NCBI GenBank assembly: GCA_029582265.1
Contig: CM055817.1
Location: 30,757,934-30,821,933 of the forward strand
From: Zoroaster sp. YZ-2022
Taxonomy: Eukaryota; Echinodermata; Asteroidea; Forcipulatida; Zoroasteridae
DNA length: 64,000 bases
Direction of reading: 5' to 3'
Program-made: the position numbers and the translations under genes
The notes under the pieces: generated by a model
The model's input: only the letters and a program-made list of their open reading frames with translations
The model's database searches: none
What the model was told of the DNA's origin: nothing
Part shown: piece by piece, positions 38,201 through 46,349 of the stretch
Numbering within the stretch: position 1 is the first letter of the stretch
How the letters are laid out: each line of letters begins with the position of its first letter

Positions 38201-41200
38201 TTGTTTACAGATTTGAAACGTGATGTACTGTATTAAAATTTTCAAAAGTGTGTCAAACATGCACTGCCATTTTTGCAATTCTCAATCCAGAGATATATTG
38301 AACGTGAGCAATGCAAACATGTCATCTTTTTTTATGTTGGCCCAATGTGAGATGGGGGGGTGGCAAAGAGGGCATTTGACACCTTTTTTCGTCATGCCAA
38401 ACATGTACTTTTGTGTGTACCCCTTTTGTTGGCAACGTTTCCCTTCAGTACAAATAAGCCGTGATAAATGACATTTATTGGGTTGCAATTCAAAAGTGTG
38501 TTCTATCGCACCACGGGCGGATCCATCGTGTCGAAATCAGGCTCACACAAAAATGCTGGGGCACACCTCCCCTCCCTTTGGTCCCCTGGATCCACCAATG
38601 TATCGCACTAATTGCACCCTCTAGTCATGAAAGGAACATCACATTATTGTACGGTTGGCGCTAATTCACACTCAGTTCCCTCTTTCTTCACACAGGAGAA
38701 TACTGCGCTGACGAGGTTATTACTGTAGACCCTTGCAAAAGTGATGTCTGCCAGAATGGAGGTATTTGTATATCAGTGAGCGGACACTATAAATGCAAGT
38801 GTGCAGCTGGTTTTGAAGGCACACACTGTGAAACTGCCTTATTAAGGAGTTTATGTAGCAGCAACCCTTGCCGTAACGGTGGAGAGTGTGTCGACAAGGG
38901 ATATGAGATGATTTTGAGTGCATCTGCCCACCTGCGTTTACCGGAGCGCGGTGCAAGTAGCAGGCGACTGACGAGTCAATTGGTGGAAAATTGACAACAA
39001 TGAGACCGGTCCAGACGACCGAGGCGATGCCCGATATCTGCTTGTTACCGATGAATGCGGGGAGTTGTGCAAGGAAACAGAGCAAGTGGTGAGGTTTTAA
39101 ACTTGACGACGTGTATTAAAGGGATATGCTGCATTCCAATATGTTTGGCCCTACCGTTCAGCAAGGGGGTGTTTTTGCGTCGGTGACCAAAAACATGTTT
39201 CACTTTTGGCCATTGGTTGATATTAAATATTCATAAATGCACAAGACAGTTTAGACAATCTGATTGGACAAAACGTAACGAGAGAGTGTATTAACGGATG
39301 GTAAATACATGGCTTATAAACATCACAGCAGTGCATAATTATGTGCCAGCTGTTTCGCCAGTTGTTCTATTTAGCCGGCGTGCGACACGTATTTGAACCA
39401 ATCATAGTGACGAAGATTGTTTTGCATCACACTGACTCATGTTTTATGAAAGTGTTTTGTGTGTCCCCAAAACGTGAATTTGCCAATTTTTATTTGGCTT
39501 TATTGAACAATTTATTTTAATATTATTGTTATTTTTTTACATTTTAAAACGAAATCGATACGGTTATTTATGAATGGGAATAAAAGTTTGACCACGCCCA
39601 AAACCGGCCATTAACCTGCAGTAACAACCGCACAACTAACTTGTATTCCCTTAATAATGTACCTTTGCTTGTGTGACAGGTACTACGATACAGAAACCGA
39701 ACAATGCCACCCATTCGTCTACAGTGGTTGCCAGGGAAATGCAAACCGGTTCAAAAACTACGATGACTGTCAGTTCACCTGTCCTAGGCTACCACGTGAC
39801 CCGTGCGCCCATCCCATCGTAACAGGAAGGTGCAAGGCTAAGATTCCTAGATGGGCATATAGCGCAGAGAGTAAAACGTGTGTTGAGTTTGTGTATGGTG
39901 GTTGCGGCCCAACTGGGAATAACTTCCTGAGTAGAGACGAGTGTTCGGAAACGTGCGGAGGTAAATGATACTATAAAGAAATTATTCAAACAAATACTGT
40001 GAATGTTTCCTTCCAAAAAGTATACCATAATAGAGCTTAATATTGTTGTTTCAAAATGTGTTCTTCATTATATCACTGTTGCCAGAAGTTCATACACATG
40101 AACATGATAACAATGATTTTGTTTTTGTTTTTGTTATTCATTTTATTTTACTTTCCAGAACGCGAAGCTACACAGCAACCCTGCTTATGCAACACTCAAA
40201 GTCTTAACGCAGCATTTTGCAACAGTGACTTTGGTAAGATTAAACATTGTCATTTTAATCGTTCTCAGACCAGGGGTGTGCCCCTCTCCGTATTTTCTGT
40301 ATTCAACAGCCAATTTTTCATGAACCTTTGTTGACATGTCCGGTTTGACATAGGTCACCGTTAGGGGCGCTATAAGCCCTACCTATTTTTTTTAAAGAAA
40401 TGTTTCCACATGCTTCCACAAATTTCCAACATTTTGGGTAATTTTCGAACTAAGCGTGCTTGAGATATTATTAAAAAAAAGAATCATGGGGGCACATTGT
40501 TTCCCACAGGCCTGATAGATTAAGAGTGGTTACACCTTTTGGTAATGTAGAGATATTTGAATGATCACAGTATTACATCAAGCTTACGTGGTAGAAAGTT
40601 CATGATGGTATGAAACATCCAATTAAAAATAATTATGTCTGAGACGCTACGCCCCTGTCCCAAACATGTAGTCTAAGTACATTTTCACCACTATCGGGCA
40701 ACGATGTGCACGAAGCTGATTGTGGTCGTTTGTAGCATTTATTCATGATTGAAACAGAAATTTAAAAACAAAAACAAAAACAGACAACAACAACAACAAC
40801 AACAAACCAAAACGATCGAACTTTTTAATTTAGTGGCTTTCATAGTTCAATTGTATTTTATCTAATTCTCCAGTGGTAACAGGCATAGTCCGTAGACATG
40901 TGTCCACCGGAGGTCAGCTGACGTGGGTCTGGTCGTGGAACTGATCCAAATATACAAAGGAGTCGATCTGACACTCAGACAGTCTCGATTCTTCCACGAT
41001 CCACTGTTGATAATAAAGAGTCGATCCCAGGAATCGGGCCAGTGTCAGAATCAGTGCTACGGAGATATCGAATGTAGGTCTAAAAAGAATGACACTTGGG
41101 TAATTTGGTATCGAACTTAACGTACTTGCATTGGTTATTTTATGACCAACTAGTCAACGAATGCTGCAGTAGTTTCATATAGTTCAAGATGACTGCCCTT

Positions 41201-42152
41201 TTCTAGACAGCACGCTGGGACATTTGTACTCTATACCAAATAAGGTCATGTTCTGGAATTATTAAACATATGGCGGTGAAGACAGTAAGAACATCATGGA
41301 GCTCCACTGTGTGACGTCACACCGCTAGGATTTTAAACAATCTTTGTTTTGTTGTTTCTCCATCGTGCAACACATTCAAAAACAGATCAGTGAGTCTGAA
41401 AATGTGACGTTATTTCATTGAAAGTTATTTTTCCTCTATCAAAAACCACACCGTTCTTATTCCACAAAGTGTAAGACATTGATCATAGCTAGGGGAGGGC
41501 GGTGTTACCCATTTAATCTCTACCCAGAGTCCGTGATCTTACTACCTGATCCTTTACTACGTTAAGGATGCAAATCTATCTGCGTCAAGGGCCTTGCTAT
41601 ACGAATCTCTTAATATTTATTAAGAAACTGACTAACAACTAACTGACTAATATTTGTTGTGTTAACGTGTAGACAACTTTAAGGGCGAATTTACGTATAT
41701 GGCCATAGACAAGCTAGGCCATTGTTTTTTTGTTTTTTTTTATTAATTAATTTATTTTTTTGCTGGCACTCATGCATACATAATAGCAAAGGCATAGGAA
41801 TATAAAGCAGAAAATATAAAAATCATGTTAACGAAATCACGGTCGCACTGTTTTCTAAATTATTTTACATAACGTCACGCACCGTAATAAACATTGCAAT
41901 TACGAAAGTGCACATTGGAGAATTAAGGCTATTGGTGATACATGTTTGGTTCTTTTGTTTCTTTTTTCAGACGGCAAAGTATACATCTTCACGGGAATCC
42001 TGACAAGAGAGGGCGCAGCCTTTCTCACAAGAAGCAGTTACATCAAGCGCGCCGCCGACAAACGATCCTTCAAGTTGGAAAGGTTGGCCGAGAATGCTTC
42101 GTGCGCCGACAATAATATGTTGACTTCAGAGAGACGGCAATCGGTACCGTAA
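23082..42152 (+). CDS. Secreted WFIKKN-like multidomain protease-inhibitor gene (WAP-Ig-EGF-Kunitz-Kunitz-NTR)
   Basis: Gene span including introns. Domains in order are signal peptide, WAP, Ser/Thr-rich linkers, Ig (two exons), EGF, then the same block again, two further EGFs, two Kunitz domains and an NTR (netrin/TIMP-like) domain. Nearly every exon is phase 1 at both ends, so modules can be added without breaking frame. In vertebrates WFIKKN/GASP proteins (WAP, follistatin/Kazal, Ig, two Kunitz, NTR) inhibit proteases and bind GDF8/11-type ligands. Here the order is the same but EGF modules occur and no Kazal is seen. Function as an extracellular inhibitor or ligand-binding protein is inferred. 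Two 1-nt frameshifts (about 38905 and 40920) and a TAG at 38958 affect the 3' exons; they may be assembly errors or real decay. Confidence 0.8.
23641..23712 (-). repeat. tRNA-like (Ser/Leu-like) SINE head
   Basis: On the minus strand there is an A-box-like GTGGCCGAAAGGTTAAG and a perfect B box GGTTCGAATCC (complement of 23644-23654). The anticodon arm is degenerate, so this is a tRNA-derived SINE or pseudogene, not a functional tRNA. A related degenerate piece (cttactatataatgcag, gtcttaacctctcg) lies at about 24378-24425 and again at about 33958-34007. Confidence 0.6.
24540..24660 (-). mobile_element. PLE terminal hairpin fragment
   Basis: Minus-strand reading: GTTACAACTCGATGTTTC, CTGAAGA, hairpin GATCAG..CTGATC, GAAACGTTGAGTTGTAAC. 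The outer arms are complementary to each other. Sequence after it (actatttactactcaaaag) matches the PLE end at 63.36 kb. Confidence 0.6.
24691..24855 (+). CDS. WAP (four-disulfide core) exon, copy 1
   Basis: 165 nt, phase 1 to phase 1. Acceptor cttag at 24686-24690, donor gtaata at 24856. It encodes KPGTCPP, then VCNMTCLFDLECLDTQRCC and DDCGGTFC: eight cysteines in the WAP pattern, including the CxxDxxC and CC signatures. WAP domains typically inhibit serine proteases. It differs from copy 2 by two bases seen by eye, one causing Asp/Glu. Confidence 0.9.
25470..25553 (+). CDS. Linker exon a, copy 1
   Basis: 84 nt, phase 1 to 1, acceptor ttttcag, donor gtacag. It encodes a polar segment without cysteines (starts DSTEKPMLKPQVW). 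No domain recognised; it links WAP and Ig. It is supported by phase continuity and conservation in copy 2 (35027-35110). Confidence 0.7.
26101..26155 (-). mobile_element. PLE terminal fragment with hammerhead-like core
   Basis: On the minus strand CTGATGA (complement of 26148-26154), stem GATCAG/CTGATC, then GAAAC (GAAA complement of 26122-26125) and GTCGAGTTGTAAC. CTGATGA plus GAAA is the conserved hammerhead core, and such ribozymes are known from PLEs. Ribozyme status here is inferred. The same sequence is in copy 2 at about 35696-35751. Confidence 0.5.
26226..26490 (-). mobile_element. tRNA-derived SINE with ATT tail
   Basis: Minus-strand order: tRNA-like head with A box GTGGCCGAGCGGTC and B box GGTTCGAGCC (complement of 26414-26423); a body containing TGTCCTTGAGCAAGGTACTT, typical of V-SINE/Deu-type SINEs; and a tail GCGCCTTGAGCACC..GGTGGATACGTGCGC ending in (ATT)n. 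It is absent from the equivalent place in copy 2 (about 35815), which reads straight through. Confidence 0.8.
26732..26818 (+). CDS. Linker exon b (Ser/Thr-rich), copy 1
   Basis: 87 nt, phase 1 to 1, acceptor ctcaag, donor gtattt. It encodes a Thr/Ser/Pro-rich stretch (NVTKPQTTFSTV, TTPPSNSETT), probably O-glycosylated (inference). An N-glycosylation sequon NVT is present. Confidence 0.65.
27244..31148 (+). mobile_element. L2/CR1-like LINE inserted in an intron of copy 1
   Basis: A 3.9-kb insert absent from copy 2, where ccatatcaaaaaataccg is continuous. It contains a 2A-like motif, endonuclease, RT and a C-terminal region typical of L2/CR1 elements (GDRSFSVAAPRLWNHLP). The 3' end has GCGCCTTGAGCGCC..GTGGATATGTGCGC then (ATT)n, shared with the SINE at 26226-26490. 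It lies in the same orientation as the host gene. Confidence 0.85.
27571..30988 (+). pseudogene. L2/CR1-like LINE polyprotein (2A-like motif, endonuclease, RT), broken
   Basis: A frame reads HLELLISGDINPNPGPET across 27771-27824 and continues open to 28172, where a TAA interrupts. It resumes in frame with ICNKSDEFVDFV and ITETWF (endonuclease). Further landmarks are LTGDFNIH near 28578, HPGLSDHYAI near 28768, KNYRPVANL near 29649, LDLSAAFDTVDH near 29862 and YADD at 30135-30146. The C-terminal part ends near 30988. Frameshifts occur near 28340, 28540, 29038, 29480, 29857, 30108 and 30270. The start is uncertain; 27571 is the first ATG upstream in another frame. Confidence 0.8.
31273..31449 (+). 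CDS. Ig-like domain, first exon, copy 1
   Basis: 177 nt, phase 1 to 1, acceptor ttttcag at 31272, donor gtaaaa. It encodes the first half of an Ig fold: the B-strand Cys in DLVLRCNIS and the C-strand Trp in LLMFWMV. The second half is on the next exon. The reading frame also stays open upstream across the acceptor in both copies, so the 5' boundary of this exon is uncertain. Confidence 0.7.
32053..32175 (+). CDS. Ig-like domain, second exon, copy 1
   Basis: 123 nt, phase 1 to 1, acceptor ctatcag, donor gtaaat. It encodes SRSFVCFGGHSRG and QTFIITV, the F-strand Cys and G strand completing the Ig domain. Confidence 0.75.
32655..32774 (+). CDS. EGF exon, copy 1 (lacks sixth cysteine)
   Basis: 120 nt, phase 1 to 1, acceptor ttag, donor gtaggc. 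It encodes five EGF cysteines (GSCVNHVCLNGGTC, then YQCLC). In copy 2 the sixth is supplied by the next exon (GEYC). Spliced directly to the second WAP exon, this EGF would lack it, unless an exon lies in the assembly gap. Confidence 0.8.
33167..33666. other. Assembly gap of exactly 500 N
   Basis: A round-number gap between the two copies of the duplicated block, so its true length is unknown. Copy 2 starts immediately after it at ggtttcacaataaac, which corresponds to 24087. Confidence 0.98.
34085..34205 (-). mobile_element. PLE terminal hairpin fragment (copy 2 equivalent)
   Basis: Same hairpin as 24540-24660 (ttacaactcaacgtttcg, gatcagtatgttctgatc, gaaacatcgagttgtaac), duplicated with the block. 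Confidence 0.6.
34241..34405 (+). CDS. WAP exon, copy 2
   Basis: 165 nt, phase 1 to 1, acceptor gcttag, donor gtaata. The eight-Cys WAP pattern is intact (CLFDLECLDTQRCC, DDCGGTFC). It ends TAENEG where copy 1 has TADNEG. Confidence 0.9.
35027..35110 (+). CDS. Linker exon a, copy 2
   Basis: 84 nt, phase 1 to 1. The acceptor has changed to tttttaag from ttttcag in copy 1; AAG acceptors work but are weaker. The donor gtacag is unchanged. One Met/Thr replacement. Confidence 0.65.
35696..35751 (-). mobile_element. PLE hammerhead-like fragment (copy 2 equivalent)
   Basis: Same as 26101-26155, with CTGATGA and GAAAC on the minus strand intact. Confidence 0.5.
36058..36144 (+). CDS. Linker exon b, copy 2
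   Basis: 87 nt, phase 1 to 1. Ser/Thr-rich, with a Glu/Lys change relative to copy 1. Splice sites unchanged. Confidence 0.65.
36720..36896 (+). CDS. Ig-like domain, first exon, copy 2
   Basis: 177 nt, phase 1 to 1. DLVLRCNIS and LLMFWMV are intact. Differences from copy 1 cluster at VVAHSD (copy 1 VVASCD) and DVLPNG (copy 1 DVSHNG). Copy 2 thereby loses an extra Cys found only in copy 1. Confidence 0.75.
37490..37612 (+). CDS. Ig-like domain, second exon, copy 2
   Basis: 123 nt, phase 1 to 1, acceptor ctatcag, donor gtaaat. F-strand Cys intact (SRSFVCFGGHSRG). Gly/Glu and Val/Leu changes relative to copy 1. Confidence 0.75.
38013..38132 (+). CDS. EGF exon, copy 2
   Basis: 120 nt, phase 1 to 1. 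It encodes five cysteines of an EGF domain. The sixth (GEYC) is the start of the next exon at 38696, so this copy completes normally. Confidence 0.85.
38696..39088 (+). CDS. Exon: EGF end, two further EGF domains, Kunitz 1 start
   Basis: Acceptor cacacag. It encodes GEYC, then EGF DPCKSDVCQNGGICIS..CKCAAGFEGTHC, then EGF CSSNPCRNGGECVD..CICPPAFTGARC, a short Thr-rich linker and the start of Kunitz 1 (DICLLPMNAGSCARKQSKW). The donor gtgagg at 39089 splits the Trp codon. A missing base near 38905 shifts the frame between VDKGYE and DDFECIC. An in-frame TAG (38958-38960) follows ARCK. The exon is otherwise well conserved, so an assembly error is possible. Confidence 0.8.
39680..39960 (+). CDS. 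Exon: Kunitz 1 end and complete Kunitz 2
   Basis: Acceptor gacag, donor gtaaat, ending phase 1. The first base completes Trp. It encodes YYDTETEQC, PFVYSGCQGNANRF and DDCQFTC (end of Kunitz 1), then a full Kunitz 2: DPCAHPIVTGRCKAKIPRW, FVYGGCGPTGNNF, DECSETC. The P1 position after the second Cys is Lys in Kunitz 2 (trypsin-type specificity expected from the BPTI family) but Ala in Kunitz 1. Six cysteines each. Confidence 0.9.
40159..40233 (+). CDS. NTR domain, first exon
   Basis: 75 nt, phase 1 to 1, acceptor ttccag, donor gtaaga. It encodes QPCLCNTQSLNAAFCNSDF, the CxC and FCxSDF signature that begins NTR/C345C domains. Confidence 0.8.
40874..41073 (+). CDS. NTR domain, middle exon (1-nt frameshift)
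   Basis: Acceptor tctccag. It reads VVTGIVRRHVSTGGQLT, then after a 1-nt loss at about 40920 continues VGLVVELIQIYKGVDLT, ending QCQNQCYGDIE with donor gtaggt at 41074 in phase 1. The exon is 200 nt where 201 would keep frame. The pattern matches the beta-barrel part of NTR domains. Confidence 0.7.
41971..42152 (+). CDS. NTR domain, terminal exon
   Basis: Acceptor ttttttcag. It reads GKVYIFTGILTREG, SSYIKRAADKRS and LERLAENASC, matching the end of NTR domains where a final Cys pairs back to the CxC. A short polar tail ends at TAA 42150-42152. A possible AATAAA lies at 42828-42833. Confidence 0.8.
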
Positions 42153-43083
42153 CAGCTTTTAGTAAATTATAATGATCGCTCATTTTGGAAATTATTTCAC
42201 AACTATTTTTCAAAAATGATAGCACCCGAGACCGTAATATCAGCATCAACTTAACACTAACATAGACACTATATCAAAGATGATTTAAAGAGTGCACATT
42301 CGCATCAGTAACTTACACGACTTTCTTGGAACAAGGTTTGCAAACTTCCAATATTAACTCTTTTACTATAGCTTCACTTCAGTGGCAGGTAGCTACAGAG
42401 GTCAAAATAAGTCAACTGCCTGTTTTGACTGTTGACCCCAATGTGCACACAGGGGTTTTTTGACTGATTTTTACTGTCATTTTGACCGACCTGAACAATA
42501 CCAGACAATGTTTTTACCAGTCAAAAACGGTCAACTCATTTTGAATGTACAGATACTGAACATTTAGGTGCTCTAGATACACTAGCACTGTATACCTTGG
42601 CAAGTATATCAACATTTTGACTGATTTTGACCCTTACAGTCATAGAAGGGTTAAGAGGAACATGTTCATTATATAATTTCTTTAAGAGGAATGTACAGCT
42701 TTGGTTATTACAAGATCATCCAATTAACGATTTGTTATTTAAAAGTTTACTTTGTGCATAATTAGTACATGTTTCAATCATCCTTAGAAAATGTTTCGTC
42801 AGAAGTGCTTTCCTCATAAAGAAATATAATAAATGATATGACGAATTTATCTGTAAAAATATGTTTAATTTTTAAGTTCATCCCATGGTCTAAAGGATAC
42901 AATGATAAGACCATGTACAAACACGTTGAAACACCATCGGACTTTTTCAGATGTTGCAGACAAAGGAGGGCGCTTTTCAGAATGAGTATGTGTAAAAGTG
43001 TTCACCAACTCTAAACAGCGCCCTCTATTTGTGTCTGTCATACATCAACAAATTATGGGGCGAGTTGTCTTTCTTATTCCGAA
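42153..43083. other. Intergenic, 3' flank of multidomain gene
   Basis: Holds the presumed 3' UTR. Phrases built on ttttgac and gtcaaaa recur in both orientations at about 42400-42650. No gene recognised. Confidence 0.5.
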
Positions 43084-43310
43084 ATGGGTAGAGGCAGGGA
43101 GGAGGGGTGGGGGAACATGCGGGGTGGGGTCAGGGGAGGGGAAGAGGATCTAATATCATGTAATCCAATAAATATCAACGGACAATAAATACTTAAACCA
43201 GAAATGAGGAGCTGAAGGACGTAGAACACCACGTGATATTTATTGGGTTACTTGGCATTTAATCCCCTTCCCCTCCCCACCCCTGCAAGTCTTCCCTCTA
43301 CCATCTAACT
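43084..43310. repeat. G-rich/C-rich inverted repeat
   Basis: The left arm (gtagaggcagggaggagggg to aatccaataaatatca, about 43087-43178) is the imperfect inverse of about 43230-43305 (tgatatttattgggttactt to cttccctctacc). The left arm has several runs of four or more G and the right arm matching C runs. Probably a small fold-back element. Confidence 0.7.
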
Positions 43311-45919
43311 CCAACGCCCTTCCCCTTTCTCCACCACCCCTTCCCCTCCCCTTCATCGCCACCCCTTCAACTACTCCACTCCTCCCCCCCCCCCGCCCAC
43401 TTCTCCTTATGCAGCATCAAGTCGAAAATTTACGACAAAATTATTCTGGTGCACTAAATTTTCGACTTGATACATTGTCTCGTTGTCATGTTATGTTGGA
43501 TGTCCCTTTAGTAATGTCAGAGAGAGTTTTAGTTATCTACAGTCTCTGTAACCTCCTGATTTGACCTGATCTGTCAGGTCACGTGGGGTCAAGTTTAGAT
43601 TACTTCGTTTATTCACAAACTCAGAAATGAAAGAAAACATTTATATTTGGTTCCTATCACTCAGTTTATTGCACTTGATTCGAACCAGGTTTTTCAACAT
43701 TATTACTAGAGGCTATCCAATATTTACGAAATTTAAGTACTCGCTCAGTGTACCCCTAACCTCCCTTGAAATGGTGCGTTTATTGTTGTTAAGCATATTC
43801 AAGAAACACTAAATAAATATTCCACAAAACGCCCATTATTCTCCTTTGAAAATGTCTTAAATTATGGAATGTCCTCTTACAGCTAATTAATAACATCAAT
43901 GCGTTATGTACAGGCAATTTTCTTATAATTACAACGATTGTTCTCAAAGATTGATATTCCGTGCTCAAAGTGATTTTACCTGGGAAATATATTTCAATTT
44001 TGAATTGCTATTTTTGGTGGGTCAACAAAATAAGGAATTAATGTTTTTATATATAAAACTGAAATGAGTTTATACATTACGTCATGAATTCATAATTATT
44101 TATAATGGTTTCTCATTTAAAATGACATGTTTAACTTTAGTGCTCAAAACTGCTTGAGCATGGAATATATTAACATCTTTAACGCCTTTAATTGTAAAAT
44201 TAAGTAAATTGTAATAAATTCAAATCTATTGTCAACAATATGTTTTTTTCATCAGTCACTTTCCCCGTATGTGCACGGGAATCAGAGAAAAAAAGGGGCT
44301 GAAAACAGATCAATTGACGGGTGCTTCGCCAAGGACATTTCAAAAGTCCGTAGAATTAAACCGATTGTAATTGTTGACAAGAGACTAGGGTATATGTAAA
44401 TTCTACAAATACATTCAAATTTTCATTTAAAATATTTCAATAATGAATTCATCAAAGAAAGAGAAATACTTAAATAGTTTTACAATATGCCCGAGTCACT
44501 GGCTAACAATTAATGGCTAATGGAAATTAAACATATGTGGTATTTTTTTATTGTTTTTTTTATTGTTTTTTTTTTTATTTTTAATGTTTGTATTTACTAT
44601 TATTATTTGTTAATAAGACCATGTAACAAATAATAAACTAGTGATAGTCCTTTCAAATCGAAAAATCGGGTCGCGTTGATTAATTGTTATTTTATTCTCA
44701 CCACATACAGCTACAACCCTGCTGCTTTCACTACTACCTCGTTTGGGGCTAAATTCCCTGCCGGCCGAACTGGAATTATTTTACCGTTTATATCTGGAAG
44801 GGAAATGCGATTGGAACTACCGTACCCAAATTGTGTGTGTTTATTATTGAACAATTAATTAACCAATTATTAGATATAAAATATATATAACATAAATTAA
44901 GTCGAGCGAGGACAATCACCTTAATTAATATTTTGTTTACCGGTCTGTTATTTGTTAACATTTTAGTATTAACCTTTTTTGGTAGTAAGTAAAATCCACT
45001 AAACAAAGTTAAACACACCATTCATAATATGATTTAGACTCGTAGACTAGTTTGAAAATAATGGATGTGATGGCTGAAAGAGATTGTACACAACACTAAT
45101 AGTAACATGTATATAAATGCATCCATACTTTATAAGAATGAAGAGATGGGTATATAATAAAATACAAGTGAAAGTTTCAGTTTATTCTCTACGTTAACGA
45201 GAAAATAGTGAACATGTCATCAGATTTATTTGCATATATTCGAACGTGGAAAATGGATCCACTCCAAATTTAAAATACATTTTTCACGTTTTCAAAACAA
45301 TTACAGAATGTCTGATGGAATCATTTCTCTAGATGTTTGGTAGGAGCGCTAACTTCACAGAAAGCAAGTTTTTAGATTATAGTTTAGTAACTGTGTAATT
45401 GGGTGATTACCAAAGGTGTACACTAATATTGCATATTTGTCCAATGGAATAAATGGTGTATTTGTCGCAACTATACAATGATGTTTTAAAGTACCATCGG
45501 AGCAAGTGTAACTTGTCCTGTGGAGGAGGGAATTCACAAATACAGAGCCCCAGTCTACATGTGAGGGGAGTGATAATGAGGCAACAAAATAAATGAAACC
45601 TCAAAATCGGTGGATTCGGATTGACAGTTTTATTCTGTAATTGGAGGTCGGGAAGACAGCCGACCAGCGACGGAGGCGAGAGAATAGCATAACCAAATAA
45701 CAATTAACAATGACAAATAATAGAAAAGAGAAAAGAAAAAGAAAATCATTAGCACAATAAACACAAGTACTCTGTGTACACCAAAATCTATCCAATATAG
45801 TGAAATACTTCATATGGAGGAGACATAATAATCACAATATATTTAGCTTAAGTACTAGTGAGCACTAATATTAGCAATATTGTGGAACAAGGTCTGATAG
45901 ATCTGTAAAACAATAGTAT
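43311..45919. other. Long gene-free AT-rich interval
   Basis: No coding sequence supported. A short hairpin lies at 43418-43471 (atcaagtcgaaaattta and aaattttcgacttgat). A C-rich run lies at 43380-43397 and T-rich runs at about 44545-44580. The phrase ccagcgacggaggcgagaga at 45665 recurs at 53247. Confidence 0.5.
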
Positions 45920-46349
45920 CCCAGTTAGCAATGGATGGTTGGTCCAACAGCGGTCCACCGGTGGCACCACCGTCGGGCCGCGGGTGGCTGCCGACAGCGG
46001 ACCGCCAACAAAATGTCCGCCGGCAGTCCGTCGGTCCACCAGCGGCAACTAGGTGGCTACCGTCGGAGGGCCGATGGCGGACCGTTACAGTCATTTTTTA
46101 CCCAGTGGCTGCCGAGCGGTAGCCTCCGCTGGACCGACCTCGGTCCGCCTCCAAATCGGCAAACGGGCGGCTGCCACTGGCCGTCCGCTGGGAGACCTTT
46201 GGCGGTCCCCCAGATTACAATTGTATAACCAATCGGTTGCCGCCCTTCAGCCGCTCAAATACCGCCCCCAGAAAAGAGAAGCTGTAGTTCTAAGTGAAGA
46301 CCAATGTACATTAAAAGTACACTTTATTTCCTCCATAACAAAAATGTAA

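Larger units (their letters stand above)
33667..38473 (+). repeat. Duplicated block, copy 2
   Basis: Second copy in the same orientation. Exons differ from copy 1 at roughly 2-3 percent of positions by eye, with similar or slightly higher difference in introns and several small indels. It starts at the gap edge, so its true left boundary is not seen. Confidence 0.95.

Noticed and set aside
38500..38640. Possible small MITE (ggcggatcca and tggatccacc phrases)
   Set aside because: Only about 10 bp of inverted match and no target duplication, too weak to call.
45931..46349. ORFs of 63-98 aa in GC-rich sequence
   Set aside because: GC-rich terminal region of the TIR-bounded segment lacks stops by composition. 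All frames are open alike.
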